DNA of 64,000 nucleotides from positions 160,624,726 to 160,688,725 of the forward strand of contig NC_088780.1 of the NCBI RefSeq assembly GCF_958450345.1, given 5' to 3'. Position numbers and translations under genes: made by a program. The notes beneath the pieces are model-generated. The model worked only from the letters and a program-made list of their open reading frames with translations, was not told the DNA's origin and made no database searches. Below, piece after piece: positions 10,734 to 20,504 of the stretch (the stretch's first letter is position 1; the number at the start of each line of letters is the position of its first letter). This DNA comes from Calliphora vicina. Taxonomy: Eukaryota > Arthropoda > Insecta > Diptera > Calliphoridae.

Positions 10734-11226
10734 ACTAGTTGTATACCGGCTTCGCCCGGTAGTATTTACTAATATTAGTTCTTCAAGTTTCTCCAACCCA
10801 CGCACACCAGCCTGTTCTTATTTATTTGCAAATAAAATATCTAAATTTGTACTGCATACTTTAGGGAGCTTTTTTTATTACAGTTGACTGGACTCAAAAC
10901 AAAAAATAATTTCTGAGTTTTACCCGAAATTTTTGGAAATCACACCAAATATTTTATATGTATACTTCGTCCGGTTGCATTTACTAATGTTAGTTCGTCA
11001 AGTTTCTCCAACCCTGCTTGTTCTTATTTATTTGCAAATAAAATATCTAAATTTGTACTGCATACTTTAGGGAGCTTTTTTATTACAGTTGACTGGACTC
11101 ATAAAAGCCGGTTTTAGCCGTAATTTTTTAATTTTTTTTTCTTTATCAGCCAAGTCACTCCAGCCGTTCTCACTTGATGACATTACATACATGGACCATT
11201 TCTTTTTTTTATATATAGTTATAGAA
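10734..11226. mobile_element. Short element related in ends to 5441-8757
   Basis: Starts ACTAGTTGTATACCGGCTTC then GCCCGG, and ends TTTTTTTTATATATAGTTAT. A block of about 120-140 bp (TTTCTCCAACCC, CAAATAAAATATCTAAATTT, CATACTTTAGGGAGC, ACAGTTGACTGGACTC) occurs twice, at about 10762-10905 and 10975-11105. No coding sequence or inverted ends. I infer the same class as the larger element from the shared terminal style. Confidence 0.5.
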
Positions 11227-11229
11227 GAA

Positions 11230-12010
11230 ATGAATGCAAATGTTTAGTATGTTTAGAGAATGAGACAAAAGCCTTTTATAAAATCTAGTATGGACAAGTG
11301 GTTATTGAAGACTTTTAAATGTACCTGCAAAGCAGGGCCTTGACTTTTTCCCCGTTAGAAATAAATGCATTATTGTTAATAGTAAATGTATATCTGTACA
11401 TACATATATGTATTATTCAGTATACATATGCGTTAATGTATGCTTACAAGTACTTACTATATACAACAGTAATTGTGTGGGTTAATGTTACACAATTATT
11501 TGGCGTTCGCTCCTTTTTCCTTTTATTTTTTATTGCACTGCCCCCACTTCATGTAGGGTTCAAATGCAATAAATGAATTCATACAATTCATGCAAATGTA
11601 TATTTAGTACCAGCCAAAATGCATGTTTTTATACATATTTAATTTGTATCTGTGTGTATGTATGTTATTGTGTGTGTATTAGTGCAAGTACTCGCATAAA
11701 TATGTGCAATGATGTCAACCGCAAAACAATGCGGTAGCCTTTTATTAAATTTTATATTAACTGCACAATTGCAACTCACATAACCAAACATACATCTATT
11801 GCTTGCACTTGCATGCATTTATTATAGTAACTTATTTACAGTAATGAGTAAAAGTAGAGAAGCAGATAAGAAAATTTGCAAATTCTTGCAAAAATTATTT
11901 ATTTTTTATTTATTTATCTTTATAAACATATTAGTTTACATAATATTGAGAACAAGACGAATTCATTGTTGAAAAATATGACAAGATAATGAATGTTTCC
12001 GTTCGTGCAA
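11230..12010. other. AT-rich stretch without a recognisable gene
   Basis: Contains (TG)n-like and ATACATATGTAT-type simple sequence and short open frames without recognisable content. Confidence 0.55.
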
Positions 12011-12012
12011 CA

Positions 12013-12219
12013 TCACCATAAGTGTTGAAGCAAATTTTCACAGAAGATTATTTCATTCAAATATTGACCACGACTACGTTTTAGGTGGCCCATTCGGAAA
12101 TTCCAATTTACGATCACTCTTTCCAACATTAGTTTCAAATATTTGACAATATGTTTTAATTGCAAATATCCTTTAACCTTATTACTGCCACTGTTTACTG
12201 CACAATTGTAGACTTGCAT
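12013..12219 (-). pseudogene. C-terminal tail of a Tc-like transposase
   Basis: A 68-codon minus-strand frame ends with VNWNFRMGHLKRSRGQYLNE followed by IIF. The pattern W-x-x-R-x-x-x-x-x-x-S-x-G-x-x-x-x-x-I-I-F is the usual C-terminal tail of a large family of insect Tc1-like/DDE transposases (from memory). Nothing upstream extends it, so it is a short isolated relic. Confidence 0.45.
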
Positions 12220-12469
12220 TTGTACGAATTGAAAAACCAGTCATATAATGTATATAATATTACACTGCATTTGCTCTTATATTACATGCATGCGATTGAC
12301 TAGTAGTGGCTGTAGAAGTTGTAATAATTGTCGTTTTATAAACCCCAGGACAACACTATGGGGTAAATTAGCATAAAATGGAAAATTTTGTTACAAGTTA
12401 AAAAATTTGATTCAATAATTAAAGTTATTTTGTGGCACTTTATTATAAACCATAATGAATTCCCAAAAT

Positions 12470-12495
12470 AACACTGAAACCATAGTTTCAGTGTT
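12470..12495. repeat. Perfect hairpin, 11 bp arms
   Basis: AACACTGAAAC - CATA - GTTTCAGTGTT. An 11 bp perfect dyad with a 4-base loop in otherwise simple AT-rich DNA. It may be a remnant of two transposon ends joined head to head, or a structural RNA or protein-binding site. Confidence 0.7.
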
Positions 12496-12637
12496 GACAA
12501 CCAAAAAAAAAATAAAAATTTAATAAATTGCAGTAATTTAATAATTTTTCCAGAAACATAGCAGAGTTTAATTATTTTCTGGACTGTTGCATCCTTCTAC
12601 GGCACCCTTTAGATCCAACTGTCACCAAATATCATAC

Positions 12638-13249
12638 TGTTACAAAATTGTACTTGAATTCAAATATAACGATTTTAACACGGCTGATTTAAAAGTAGCA
12701 TAATGCTTTCAAATAGCAGTGCTGCAATAGCAAACTGTAACATATCTGTGGGCATTATTAACATTGAATAAAAGCTTTCAGTTGACCATTGATCGTAAGA
12801 TGGCAACGCTGTTTGCTGCGACCGTATATTCGAATTCGAATATTCAGTTAAAGAACATTGTAGAAAGTACACCACAGATGACGTATGTATTAGAAACCTC
12901 TAGACAGTTAAAGAGAAATCTAGAGTGCAGATGGCAGTGTTATAAATAGTGGTAGAGGTTGCAGTCGTGAGTGATTTTATCAGAGACGCTTTTCGAATAA
13001 ACATCAACTGAGTGCTGTGTTTTTCAAGTGAATTCGTGTACATTATAAAGTGTGTCTGTAGTTCTGAGAATTTATAAACGTGTATAAAATAAAACATTGA
13101 GTGAATATTTAATTCTGTTGTTGTACATTTTAAATAAATAAAGAGTTGTTACAATTTTCAAACTACTAAACGGCTTTTATTTGCAATCAAAAGTATCCGG
13201 TTTATTTAAAGGAAATAAACAAACGGTTTGAAAAGGTTAAAACGTAACA
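12638..13249 (+). mobile_element. Solo LTR, 612 bp, with 4 bp target duplication
   Basis: Starts TGTTACAAAATTG and ends GGTTAAAACGTAACA, giving TG...CA with short inverted termini TGTTAC/GTAACA. ATAC occurs directly outside both ends (12634-12637 and 13250-13253). A 4 bp duplication fits Ty3/gypsy or related retrotransposons. A TATA box (TATAAATA, 12941) and AATAAATAAA signals (about 13133) lie in the expected order. No internal retroviral coding region is adjacent. Two other copies (57458-58303 and 48730-50330) confirm that it is dispersed. Confidence 0.85.
12941..12948 (+). promoter_or_regulatory. TATA box of the solo LTR
   Basis: TATAAATA, conserved in the second LTR copy (complement of TATTTATA near 58005). 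It is followed within 20-45 bp by possible initiators (GCAGTC, TCAGAG). The palindrome ATATTCGAATTCGAATAT upstream (about 12825-12843) is also conserved in both copies and may be a transcription-factor site. Confidence 0.5.
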
Positions 13250-13253
13250 ATAC

Positions 13254-13800
13254 ATATCAATGTATTCTTATAAAATTATTACAATTTAACTCAAGCCATA
13301 TTAAAGTTCTTTAATTAAATATAATTCGACTGTTCGAATAAATTAAAAATATACAAAAACTATTAGTATTGTTTTTAATTTAATTCATCTCAATTCAAAT
13401 TAAATAAAAATCGTAGGTATGACTTAAATTCAAAATATCACTATGGGTTGCATTATAATAACTACAGCTAATAAGTTGTAACTTCATAGCATTTATTTCT
13501 TTATTTTTACATATTTTAAAATTAATTTAAAAATTACCGCAGTCTAGCACAATGGCTCTAAATATGAAAAAAAAAAATTTCAATTAATGTAATTATTGTG
13601 GTAAAATGAAATTTGTTTCTTATTATTACATCAACATTGCACTATGGGGCAAGTTTTATAATATATACTTTTTCCATTGTTGTTAATAGTACTGTCAGAT
13701 TTTAAAATTTGTAACACTGAAAATATGTGTTTAATATTTATTTAGCATTGAACAAATTAAATGTAATTTAGCAATTCAGTTTTGCTATTGGGTGTACGGC
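13254..13800. other. AT-rich stretch without a recognisable gene
   Basis: No coding signal. The phrase GCACTATGGGGC near 13640 resembles CACTATGGGGT near 12355, so a short dispersed repeat may be present at both places. Confidence 0.5.
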
Positions 13801-14995
13801 TTAAAACTGTGGGATTTGTTAAAATGTTTAGCTTTTATTTTTAAACATTTGTACAATATAAATTTATTCAAAGTAGTGGCCATTGTCAGCTGTTAACTTT
13901 TTCCATTTTTCTGGCAACATATGGATTCCGAGCCAAAAGAACTGCTCCTCTTATGAGGCCAAGAACGAATCAAGCTAATATCGGATACTATACTCCAAAG
14001 TGAAGGGTATCCCAGAGAGAGCTTTATGCATCGATCGAAACAATAATATTAGTCGAACGGGGCAAGGTCTGGACTATAAAGCGGGTGAGTCGAAATTTCC
14101 CAATCACTTCATTTGAAATACTTTTTAACGGGTATTGCAACATGTGGCCGAGTGTTTTCATGATTGTGTATTACGGTTTCATGTCTGGCCGCATGTTCTG
14201 GGGGTTTTTCGGCAAATTCTACCTTCAAATGAATCAGTTGCTTACGGTAGAGGTTCCCTGTGAGAGTCTGGCCGGATTACAGCAGTTCATAATATATATA
14301 ACCCTTTTGCCCCCACCTAATACAGAGCATTACATTAGCGCTGTGGATATTTGGATTTGGTGTCAATTCTGCTGGTTGGCCGGGCTTCATGTACGATCTC
14401 TTACGCTTCGGGTTATTGTAATGGATCAATTTTTATCCAATCATCATTCCAGAAATGCAAATTCGTCTTTCATGGTCTCTCGGATTCAATTCGAACGGTA
14501 CCCAATTTACCGGCTTTTGGATGAATCCTGCTGCTTCCAAACGTTTTGAAACTGAGGATTGATTAGCTCCTAATGTTTTATAACAATAAACGTGGAGTGA
14601 TGCCCCAAAACCACCAGTTCTGAACCGTACAAGCCATCGTTTGCACGTTGAAACTCATGAAATACTATTGAGTAGCTTCCAATTATTTTGCAAGCGCTTT
14701 TGAGTTATACAACAATTATCATGGAATAATGCCCCCAATTCTTGATCTTCAAACTTTGGTGGCTGGCCTGTGCGAGCGTTGTCTTCCGTGGCAAAATAAC
14801 CACCAATGAAACATATTCACCATAATCGGTGTGATTCAAAGGCATTTTTTTTTCAATTTAAAGAAATCCCACATTTGACGCTTTGTTCTCACAAAATTCT
14901 ACATTTTCGAAGCAAAAAAAACTATTTTGTTTACACTACAATGATTAATGGCTAAGTAAGAACAATTAAAATGACATATAAGGTATTATTTATTG
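13801..14995 (-). pseudogene. mariner transposase pseudogene (copy a)
   Basis: Reading the complement, it runs from a 5' region with TTTGCTTCGAAAATGT to a 3' end AAAATAAAAGCTAAACATTT then TAACAAATCCCACAG. Recognisable mariner pieces appear in order: a GQPPKFEDQELG linker, KPVNWVPFELNPRD, TRPHVAIPVK around the second catalytic site, YSPDLAP near the third, and ILFGSESICCQKNG-like shifted C-terminus. Frameshifts and stops are frequent and the N-terminal domain is rearranged. The 154-codon plus-strand frame over it is an antisense shadow. Confidence 0.75.
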
Positions 14996-15299
14996 CAGAT
15001 CCTGCATTTTTAAATAACACTATGCAACAAATTTCGTGTCATCGCCACCAGCCTCAAAAACTCCAATCGAAAATTAAAGTTCACCATTAACTTAACAAAA
15101 CTGCCAAAGGGTTTTAAAAAGTTAGCTCGAATTTCTTTTTTATGGCCTCTTGAAGTTGTGCCATTTTTGATAATTTTTTACACTATGAGTCAGACGAACA
15201 AGGTGAACGCTACCACCAAATTGCTATTCCATTTGAAATAAGGTTGAATTATTTATTTATATTGATGACATACACATATTTGAGAAACAAATTACAGAT

Positions 15300-15470
15300 A
15301 CCGAGGGAAAAAGTGGCGAGACATCGTTCTAGCGGAAATTTGTTGGTGGAGTAAAAACTTATTTAGACCATGAAGAAATAAATGAAGATGATAATGGAGC
15401 TAATTTAGAGAGTGAAGCAGAAATGGATTCGGCCTCGAAAGATTAGAGTGACGAAACCCACATATTCTTA
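15300..15470 (+). other. Coding-like acidic remnant, unassigned
   Basis: Around 15365-15470 one frame reads DHEEINEDDNGANLESEAEM then DSASKD before a stop, and continues SDETHIF after it. A short KKWRDIVLAEICWW segment occurs just upstream. The acidic, GC-richer sequence stands out from its surroundings. Acidic N-termini of this kind occur in piggyBac-like transposases, but no diagnostic motif is present. It could also be a low-complexity accident. Confidence 0.3.
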
Positions 15471-15479
15471 GTAAGGCTT

Positions 15480-16630
15480 TGTTAGATCCATCTATATCTT
15501 TCTAAACCTTGTTTTATTACTGTTTAAAAAACTAAATTAAAATTGTTGTAAACCATTTAAAAGGACCACAGTGCCGTCAAGAGGCAATTTGTTTTTCTAT
15601 AGAGTAGCAAGTTTTATTTGCAGTTGTAAAAAATTGAAAAAAAAAATGCTACTACCACATTGTGGCTGTGGTTTAAGTGCAGCATTGTTGCTGCTGTTTG
15701 TCGCTTTTTGTTGCATGTTGCATACAAACAAAAAAAAAAACGCACTACAATATGATGTGTTAATGCTGAATTCTAGTAGGTAGGACGACTATTCGAACAT
15801 TTATATAAATGTTTGTGTTGTAGCACTGTTTTATTACATTTTTTTTTGTTTTATTTAACAATTTATTGTTAAAGAACGTGCCACTGCAGTTGGCAAAAAA
15901 TAAAAAAAAAGAAGCAAACTGAGTGTGGTAACGTTGTAAATATAAATGTGTAAGTGTGATTGTTTCCAGCTTTCATTCATTCATTTAGTTTTTTCCCCCT
16001 TTAATAATGATAAAGTTTCTTTTGGTTAATGCAGCAATTACACTCACACAAACACACGTCAATACTATACTTATGCTGCCGTACAAATGAATGGTAAATG
16101 TTGCAGTGGCAAATAGTAATAGCAGCTCTAGCTCTTGATTTATTTGCTCATTTAGCAACACACATGACAGTTTTTGCTTTTTTTTTTGTTGCCATATACC
16201 AAAAAATATACTTGACTTGAACATTTTGCCATTACATTACATTTTATTTTAATTTAAATATTCATTTCATTTCGTTTTTTTTTGGGTTAAAATTTTCCGC
16301 GAAGCTTTACTTATGTTGGCAACTCATAAATTGTCACACATTTTGTGTTACATGGAAATCTGCTGCAGCTTTTCGTAGAGTTCATAGTGAAACTTGTGCC
16401 ATTTTGTGTTGTAGGTTGGAGTATGTAGCGGCAGATTGCCGTGAACAATAATTATACATGCCACAACTATATATAGCTGTTGTAATTTAAACATTTTGTA
16501 TGTGAAAGTGTTGCCAGCACTGAGGTTTAGTGAGTTGAGTGGGCGTTGTTAGGAGGGGCGTAAATACGAAATTTAAATATTTAAATTATGCATGCAAGCA
16601 TACCTTGACATCATCATGTTTGCTCTGTTG
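15480..16630. other. Non-repetitive AT-rich stretch, no gene called
   Basis: Contains a 70-codon frame rich in Cys/Leu (15571-15783) and a 79-codon minus-strand frame (15985-16224), neither resembling a known protein. A higher-complexity patch at 16330-16560 (for example TATGTAGCGGCAGATTGCCG) could be conserved non-coding sequence. Confidence 0.45.
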
Positions 16631-16633
16631 GGT

Positions 16634-16864
16634 GCACTGAAAGAATAAATGGAGTCCAAAAATTGAAGGAGTTAAATATTGAGAATAGTTTAATATTCTG
16701 ATAATTTTTTAGAACTATAGCCCATTGTTTCCTTAAACTCAGCTCCTTCTTTTTTGATATTAAAAGACTTATACCAATCTGAGCACAAAAGGAAACCTCT
16801 AGAGTTCTGGTATGAAATTATAAGGGGTTTCACATATCATTTATTCCACAATTTTTACAGTGTA
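16634..16864. mobile_element. Probable MITE, ~230 bp
   Basis: The left end GCACTGAAAGAATAAATGGA and the right end, read as complement, ACACTGTAAAAATTGTGGAA followed by TAAATGA are imperfect inverted repeats. Internal CTTAAACTCAGCTCC / AAAGGAAACCTC sequences give little further symmetry. No coding sequence. Boundaries are tentative. Confidence 0.4.
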
Positions 16865-16869
16865 TCTAT

Positions 16870-17985
16870 CATCTATTTAAAAAAAGCACAACTAAAAATC
16901 CACAAAAAAACTTGCTATGTAAATGTATAAGTCTCTCTATATAGGCTCGTGCATATGTATTAGTTAGTATGCATGTTTATACATATATATTTTCGATACC
17001 AGTGCATGTGTAATCGAGATACAAACCACAGTACAACAAACAAACCAGGCCTACAAAATGTTATTGTAATTGTTAGCCAAATACAATGTGCATGTTTCAC
17101 AAATTCAAACACATGCCCTACTAGATTTTACACACACATACAGTAAGGTTGCTCTTATTATGTACTTCTGGGATTTTGTATGCTCCTAAGGTCATTAAAA
17201 AAAACAAAATTTTGAAAATAAAGTTTCGAGTTTTGAGTTGATAACACTGTGCTCGAATTTGACACAATTTTATATATCAATCGGTGCACCCGGCGAGTTA
17301 ATCTAATTCAAATACGCTGTATCAAGGGTATTTGTAGATATTCCGTTATTTCGAAAATGGAGGAGGTTGCACAACATATATTCGCGTAACTCAAAAATGC
17401 AATATAATTATCTTTAAGCAAGATTGAAATCTTTCTTTAATCTTCGCAGTCGTTTTAGAAATATAAATTTTGGCAAAAAAAAATTTTTTTTTTTGTGTTT
17501 TAAAACGGCGTAAGAAATTGGAAAAGGCAGCTATGCTGTTATTTTTTCAAAAAACATAGAAAAATAAGGTCCATACAAAACAAGCTCTATATCCTTAAAA
17601 TCTGTCCACAGCATTTGTTTTGATTCACAAAAGATAAAACAAATATCCCCTAGTAGCATTTTAAAATTTTATCCCATATTATAAAGTCTTCTATAAATTT
17701 TGTAATTCTTAAAAATTGTATACAGTTTTGAAAAGAAGACACAATTTACTATATCTTGATATATAATATATATCTTATCTTTTCCGCTAGACAAATTTAT
17801 GAATTCAAAATCAACATCAAACTGAAAATTTGCAGAATCTTGCCGTTTTGTAATATATTTTTGTGCACTGCATTGCCGACTACTGCAGTACTAAACATCG
17901 GAGAACACTGCAAAATATTTTTTTTTTAGTTTTTAAGATTCCAATCTTACGGGCTATTTATGGTCAATCATTTGTTACCAAATGT
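16870..17985. other. Stretch without a recognisable gene
   Basis: Simple sequence (TATGTATTAGTTAG, ACACACATAC) up to about 17150. A more complex non-coding block follows (GCTCCTAAGGTCATT, CACCCGGCGAGTTAATC, ATCTTCGCAGTCGTTTTAG). It reads like part of a dispersed repeat, but no ends are visible. Confidence 0.45.
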
Positions 17986-18025
17986 GTAAATAAAAATCAA
18001 AGTATTTTCATTTTTATTATTATTT

Positions 18026-18066
18026 ACCCAACGTTTCGTTTGTTTGTTTCAAACTTCTTCAGGGGT
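18026..18066 (-). ncRNA. Hammerhead ribozyme motif of a Penelope-like element
   Basis: On the minus strand the order is ACCC (stem I), CTGAAGA (core CUGANGA), A, GTTTG, a 7-base loop, CAAAC (stem II, 5 bp), GAAA (core), ACGT with the core A shared (stem III), T (cleavage position), GGGT (closing stem I). All core residues of the hammerhead consensus are present. Stem III is the self-complementary ACGT, which cannot fold in one molecule but can in a dimer. This matches my recollection of minimal hammerheads in Penelope-like elements. Activity is not shown by sequence alone. Confidence 0.65.
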
Positions 18067-18305
18067 TTTCTTTTATTGTTGAATTCTAGCGACAAAAACA
18101 TATAAATATTTTATTATAAATCATTGAAAAACTTAAGATATCACAGTTCAACTTACGAAATTCTATTGTTTTCATTGTCAATTAACTTATTATTTAAAAA
18201 ACTGGACTTCACGACACAGAATTAATAAATAAATAAATAATCATTACAACACAAACATATACTATAAGTCAAACTTAATACTAATATCACAGAACTTCAA
18301 CTGAT

Positions 18306-18860
18306 TTAATAATTAAATATTGCAGCGGAATATTGCAGTTTTGTGTTATCCTTGTCCTCTTTCGTGTTCATTGTATTGTGTATTTTTTGTTGTATTCTTA
18401 AGCCTTCAAGAGTGTATCGTTTGTTCTCTTTTTGTTCTCTGTCCAATATCCTAATATCGTCAAAATCCATCTCATGATTGCACCCCTTTACGTGCAGAGA
18501 TAATGCCGTCGTTATTTTTCCCTTTTCAATATCTGTTTTGTGTTCATTAACTCTCGTCCCCAACATTCTCTTTGTCGTACCAATGTAAACCAAGTTACAT
18601 CTCTCCCTTTCATTACCGTCACATTTTATCTCATAGACCACATTATCACTCTTAAGTTTGTCAATTTTTGTTTTGTTGTTTGTAAATAGATGCCTCAGTG
18701 TCATATTTGATTCGTAAGCTATTGTCGCTGTCTTCCCTGTGATCATTCTCTTCATTGTTTTTGTCTCCGTTAGTTTGGGAATAAATGGTACACTGTAAAA
18801 AACTTCTTCCTCCTCAGTGTTTGGATGTTTCATCTTTAGGGAATAAAGATATGTGAACAC
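18306..18860 (-). CDS. Penelope-like element C-terminal GIY-YIG endonuclease fragment
   Basis: The 184-residue open frame has VVYEIKC (residues 74-80) and NLVYIGTTKR (89-98), equivalent to the GIY and YIG elements. These are followed by GTRVNEH (101-107) with the conserved Arg and His, Cys/His positions C80, C88, H123, C127 and H129, and RYTLEGLRIQQKIHN (148-162) carrying the expected acidic residue. This is the domain that nicks DNA during retrotransposition of Penelope-like elements. The frame is uninterrupted, but the upstream reverse transcriptase is missing, so the first Met is probably not the native start. The fragment was probably recently active or captured intact. Confidence 0.8.
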   Translation of the reverse strand: MFTYLYSLKMKHPNTEEEEVFYSVPFIPKLTETKTMKRMITGKTATIAYESNMTLRHLFTNNKTKIDKLKSDNVVYEIKCDGNERERCNLVYIGTTKRMLGTRVNEHKTDIEKGKITTALSLHVKGCNHEMDFDDIRILDREQKENKRYTLEGLRIQQKIHNTMNTKEDKDNTKLQYSAAIFNY

Positions 18861-18889
18861 AGTTTAATCATTTTGGGCATTTTCCAATT

Positions 18890-19450
18890 TTTTTTAAAAA
18901 ACAAAACTTTCGAAATTTTGCAAAAAAAATATTTTTTTTTTGCCAAAAATCTAATTAAAATAGAAAATATTTCTAAAATGACTGCACCGATTAAAAACAT
19001 TTATAGATCTTATATAAAGGTAATTAATTGCACTGAACAACAAAATTTTTGGAATAGATCATTTTTGTAGGATAAACTTATAGTCTGAGTTTTTTACAGT
19101 GAAAAAAAGTTGTTAGTTAATGTGTGAGACAATTCTTATTGTCATAACTAAGTTGTGAAATTTTATGGGCATCATTTTTGTGGAAGATGTTAAACCTCTA
19201 CCTCCTCTCTTTAGGGGTCAATTTGACCCTTTTATCGAGCAAATCTAAAAGAGTACTTTCAAAAAGGACATTTAAAAAAAATTATATTTTTAAAACGAAT
19301 GCGCAGGTTAAGTATGAGTCTTACTTAAAGGTAATTAATTGCACTGTCCAACAGCATTTTTGGAATAGAATAGCGACCCTATATTTCTGAAACGGCATGT
19401 GGAGGGTCAATTTGACCTTCATTCAACAAAATCAAATGAAATCCTCTCAG
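18890..19450 (+). repeat. Degenerate ~200-320 bp tandem repeats
   Basis: AAAGGTAATTAATTGCACTG then AACARCA..TTTTTGGAATAGA occurs at about 19015 and 19327. A GGGTCAATTTGACC palindrome followed by AAATC and AGAAAGGACATTTAA occurs at 19215 and 19404. Two to three diverged units are visible. Short open frames across them are repeat copies rather than genes. Confidence 0.6.
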
Positions 19451-19454
19451 AAAG

Positions 19455-19830
19455 GACATTTAAGGATTAAAATATGATAAAGAACATCAATTATAAAGCC
19501 TAATTTATTGAAATCTGTCCATATTTTTTACAAGTGTTAAGCTGTATAAAGTTTTCCTAACCACAAGTGGAAGCCTTTGGCACCCTGTGTCCCTTGTGTT
19601 CTAACAGGGTACTTACAAATGTAATTCTCTTAAAGCCTATGTTCTCCTCTACGAGTCATTTCTATATCATTATTTAAGAAGATTCAGATTTATTACAACT
19701 TTTTTACTATCGACCCAAGTGAGGGCAGTAAAATTTGTGAGCAAAGTACAGATACTTTTGTATATATTTCATACTCATGCTTTATTCGGCCCAAAGACGG
19801 TCAATCTTGAAATCGGACAATTATTTCACC
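19455..19830. other. Stretch without a recognisable gene
   Basis: Moderately complex non-coding DNA (ACAAGTGGAAGCCTTTGGCA, TCGACCCAAGTGAGGGCAG). No ends, frames or known motifs recognised. Confidence 0.45.
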
Positions 19831-19832
19831 TA

Positions 19833-20062
19833 CACGCAGAGAAAAAATATAATTGGGCATGGTTACTGTAACCATTTAAATAGTGTTACAAGATTTTTAA
19901 CAATATTATAGTCACAGTAACCATTTACATGATTGTGGTAACCATAATATAGTTAATTTTTGATTCACATGATTGTATCAACCATATATATGGTTACTGT
20001 AAACAAATATATGTTTGTGGCAACCATATTTATGATGAATAATTTTATCATAATATGTTGTT
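19833..20062. mobile_element. MITE-like element with repeated GGTTACTGTAACC dyads
   Basis: Begins TA-CACGCAGAGAAAAAATAT, a terminus similar to the TA-CACAGAGAAAAC end of the MITE at 35277. The interior contains many GGTTACTGTAACC, CACAGTAACC, GTGGTAACC and GTGGCAACC blocks in both orientations, so it can fold on itself. The right terminus is not recognisable and may be lost. Confidence 0.5.
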
Positions 20063-20071
20063 ATCAGAGCA

Positions 20072-20345
20072 GGGGACATGGCACCGCCCATACAAAGTAA
20101 ATAGTTATTTTCGAATATCTATAGAACTATAATCGTAAAAGTATTTAAACTTTGTATGAATCAATTTACTGTACGAAGTTTGACTGAAAACGGGCAGAAT
20201 TGGATTAGTAGGCGTGGCACCTATCAGACAAAGAAAATAGTTAATTTTGCATATCTGGAGTACTATAATTGTTAATGTCTTCAAACTTTAGATGAATCAA
20301 TCAATCAATATCACGACATTTGATCCGATTTTGCTCAAAGAATTT
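20072..20345. repeat. Two units of a ~140 bp tandem repeat
   Basis: GGCACCGCCCATACAAAGTA then AATAGTTATTTTCGAATATC is repeated as GGCACCTATCAGACAAAGAA then AATAGTTAATTTTGCATATC about 135 bp later. Both continue into ACTATAATYGTTAA and CAAACTTTRTATGAATCAAT. Likely a remnant of a satellite array or element-internal repeat. Confidence 0.6.
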
Positions 20346-20504
20346 TAGAACTTGGCAGCATCCAAAATCACAAATATGGAAAATAAGTGTCAGCCTATTA
20401 TACACACACAGCACAGTAAATTCACATGATTTTATGTTGTTTTATATGCATGTACTAATACCAACACTTCTATGCAAATACTCACACACTTGTATACCTA
20501 TGTA

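Larger units (their letters stand above)
17985..18865 (-). mobile_element. 5'-truncated Penelope-like retroelement
   Basis: A minus-strand open frame encoding a GIY-YIG domain (18306-18860) is followed, on the same strand, by about 240 bp of AT-rich 3' sequence and a hammerhead-ribozyme-like motif (18026-18066). Penelope-like elements encode a reverse transcriptase fused to a C-terminal GIY-YIG endonuclease and carry hammerhead motifs in their terminal repeats. The reverse transcriptase part is absent here, as expected for 5' truncation. Confidence 0.75.

Noticed and set aside
14085..14549. 154-codon plus-strand frame
   Set aside because: Antisense shadow of the mariner transposase pseudogene on the minus strand.
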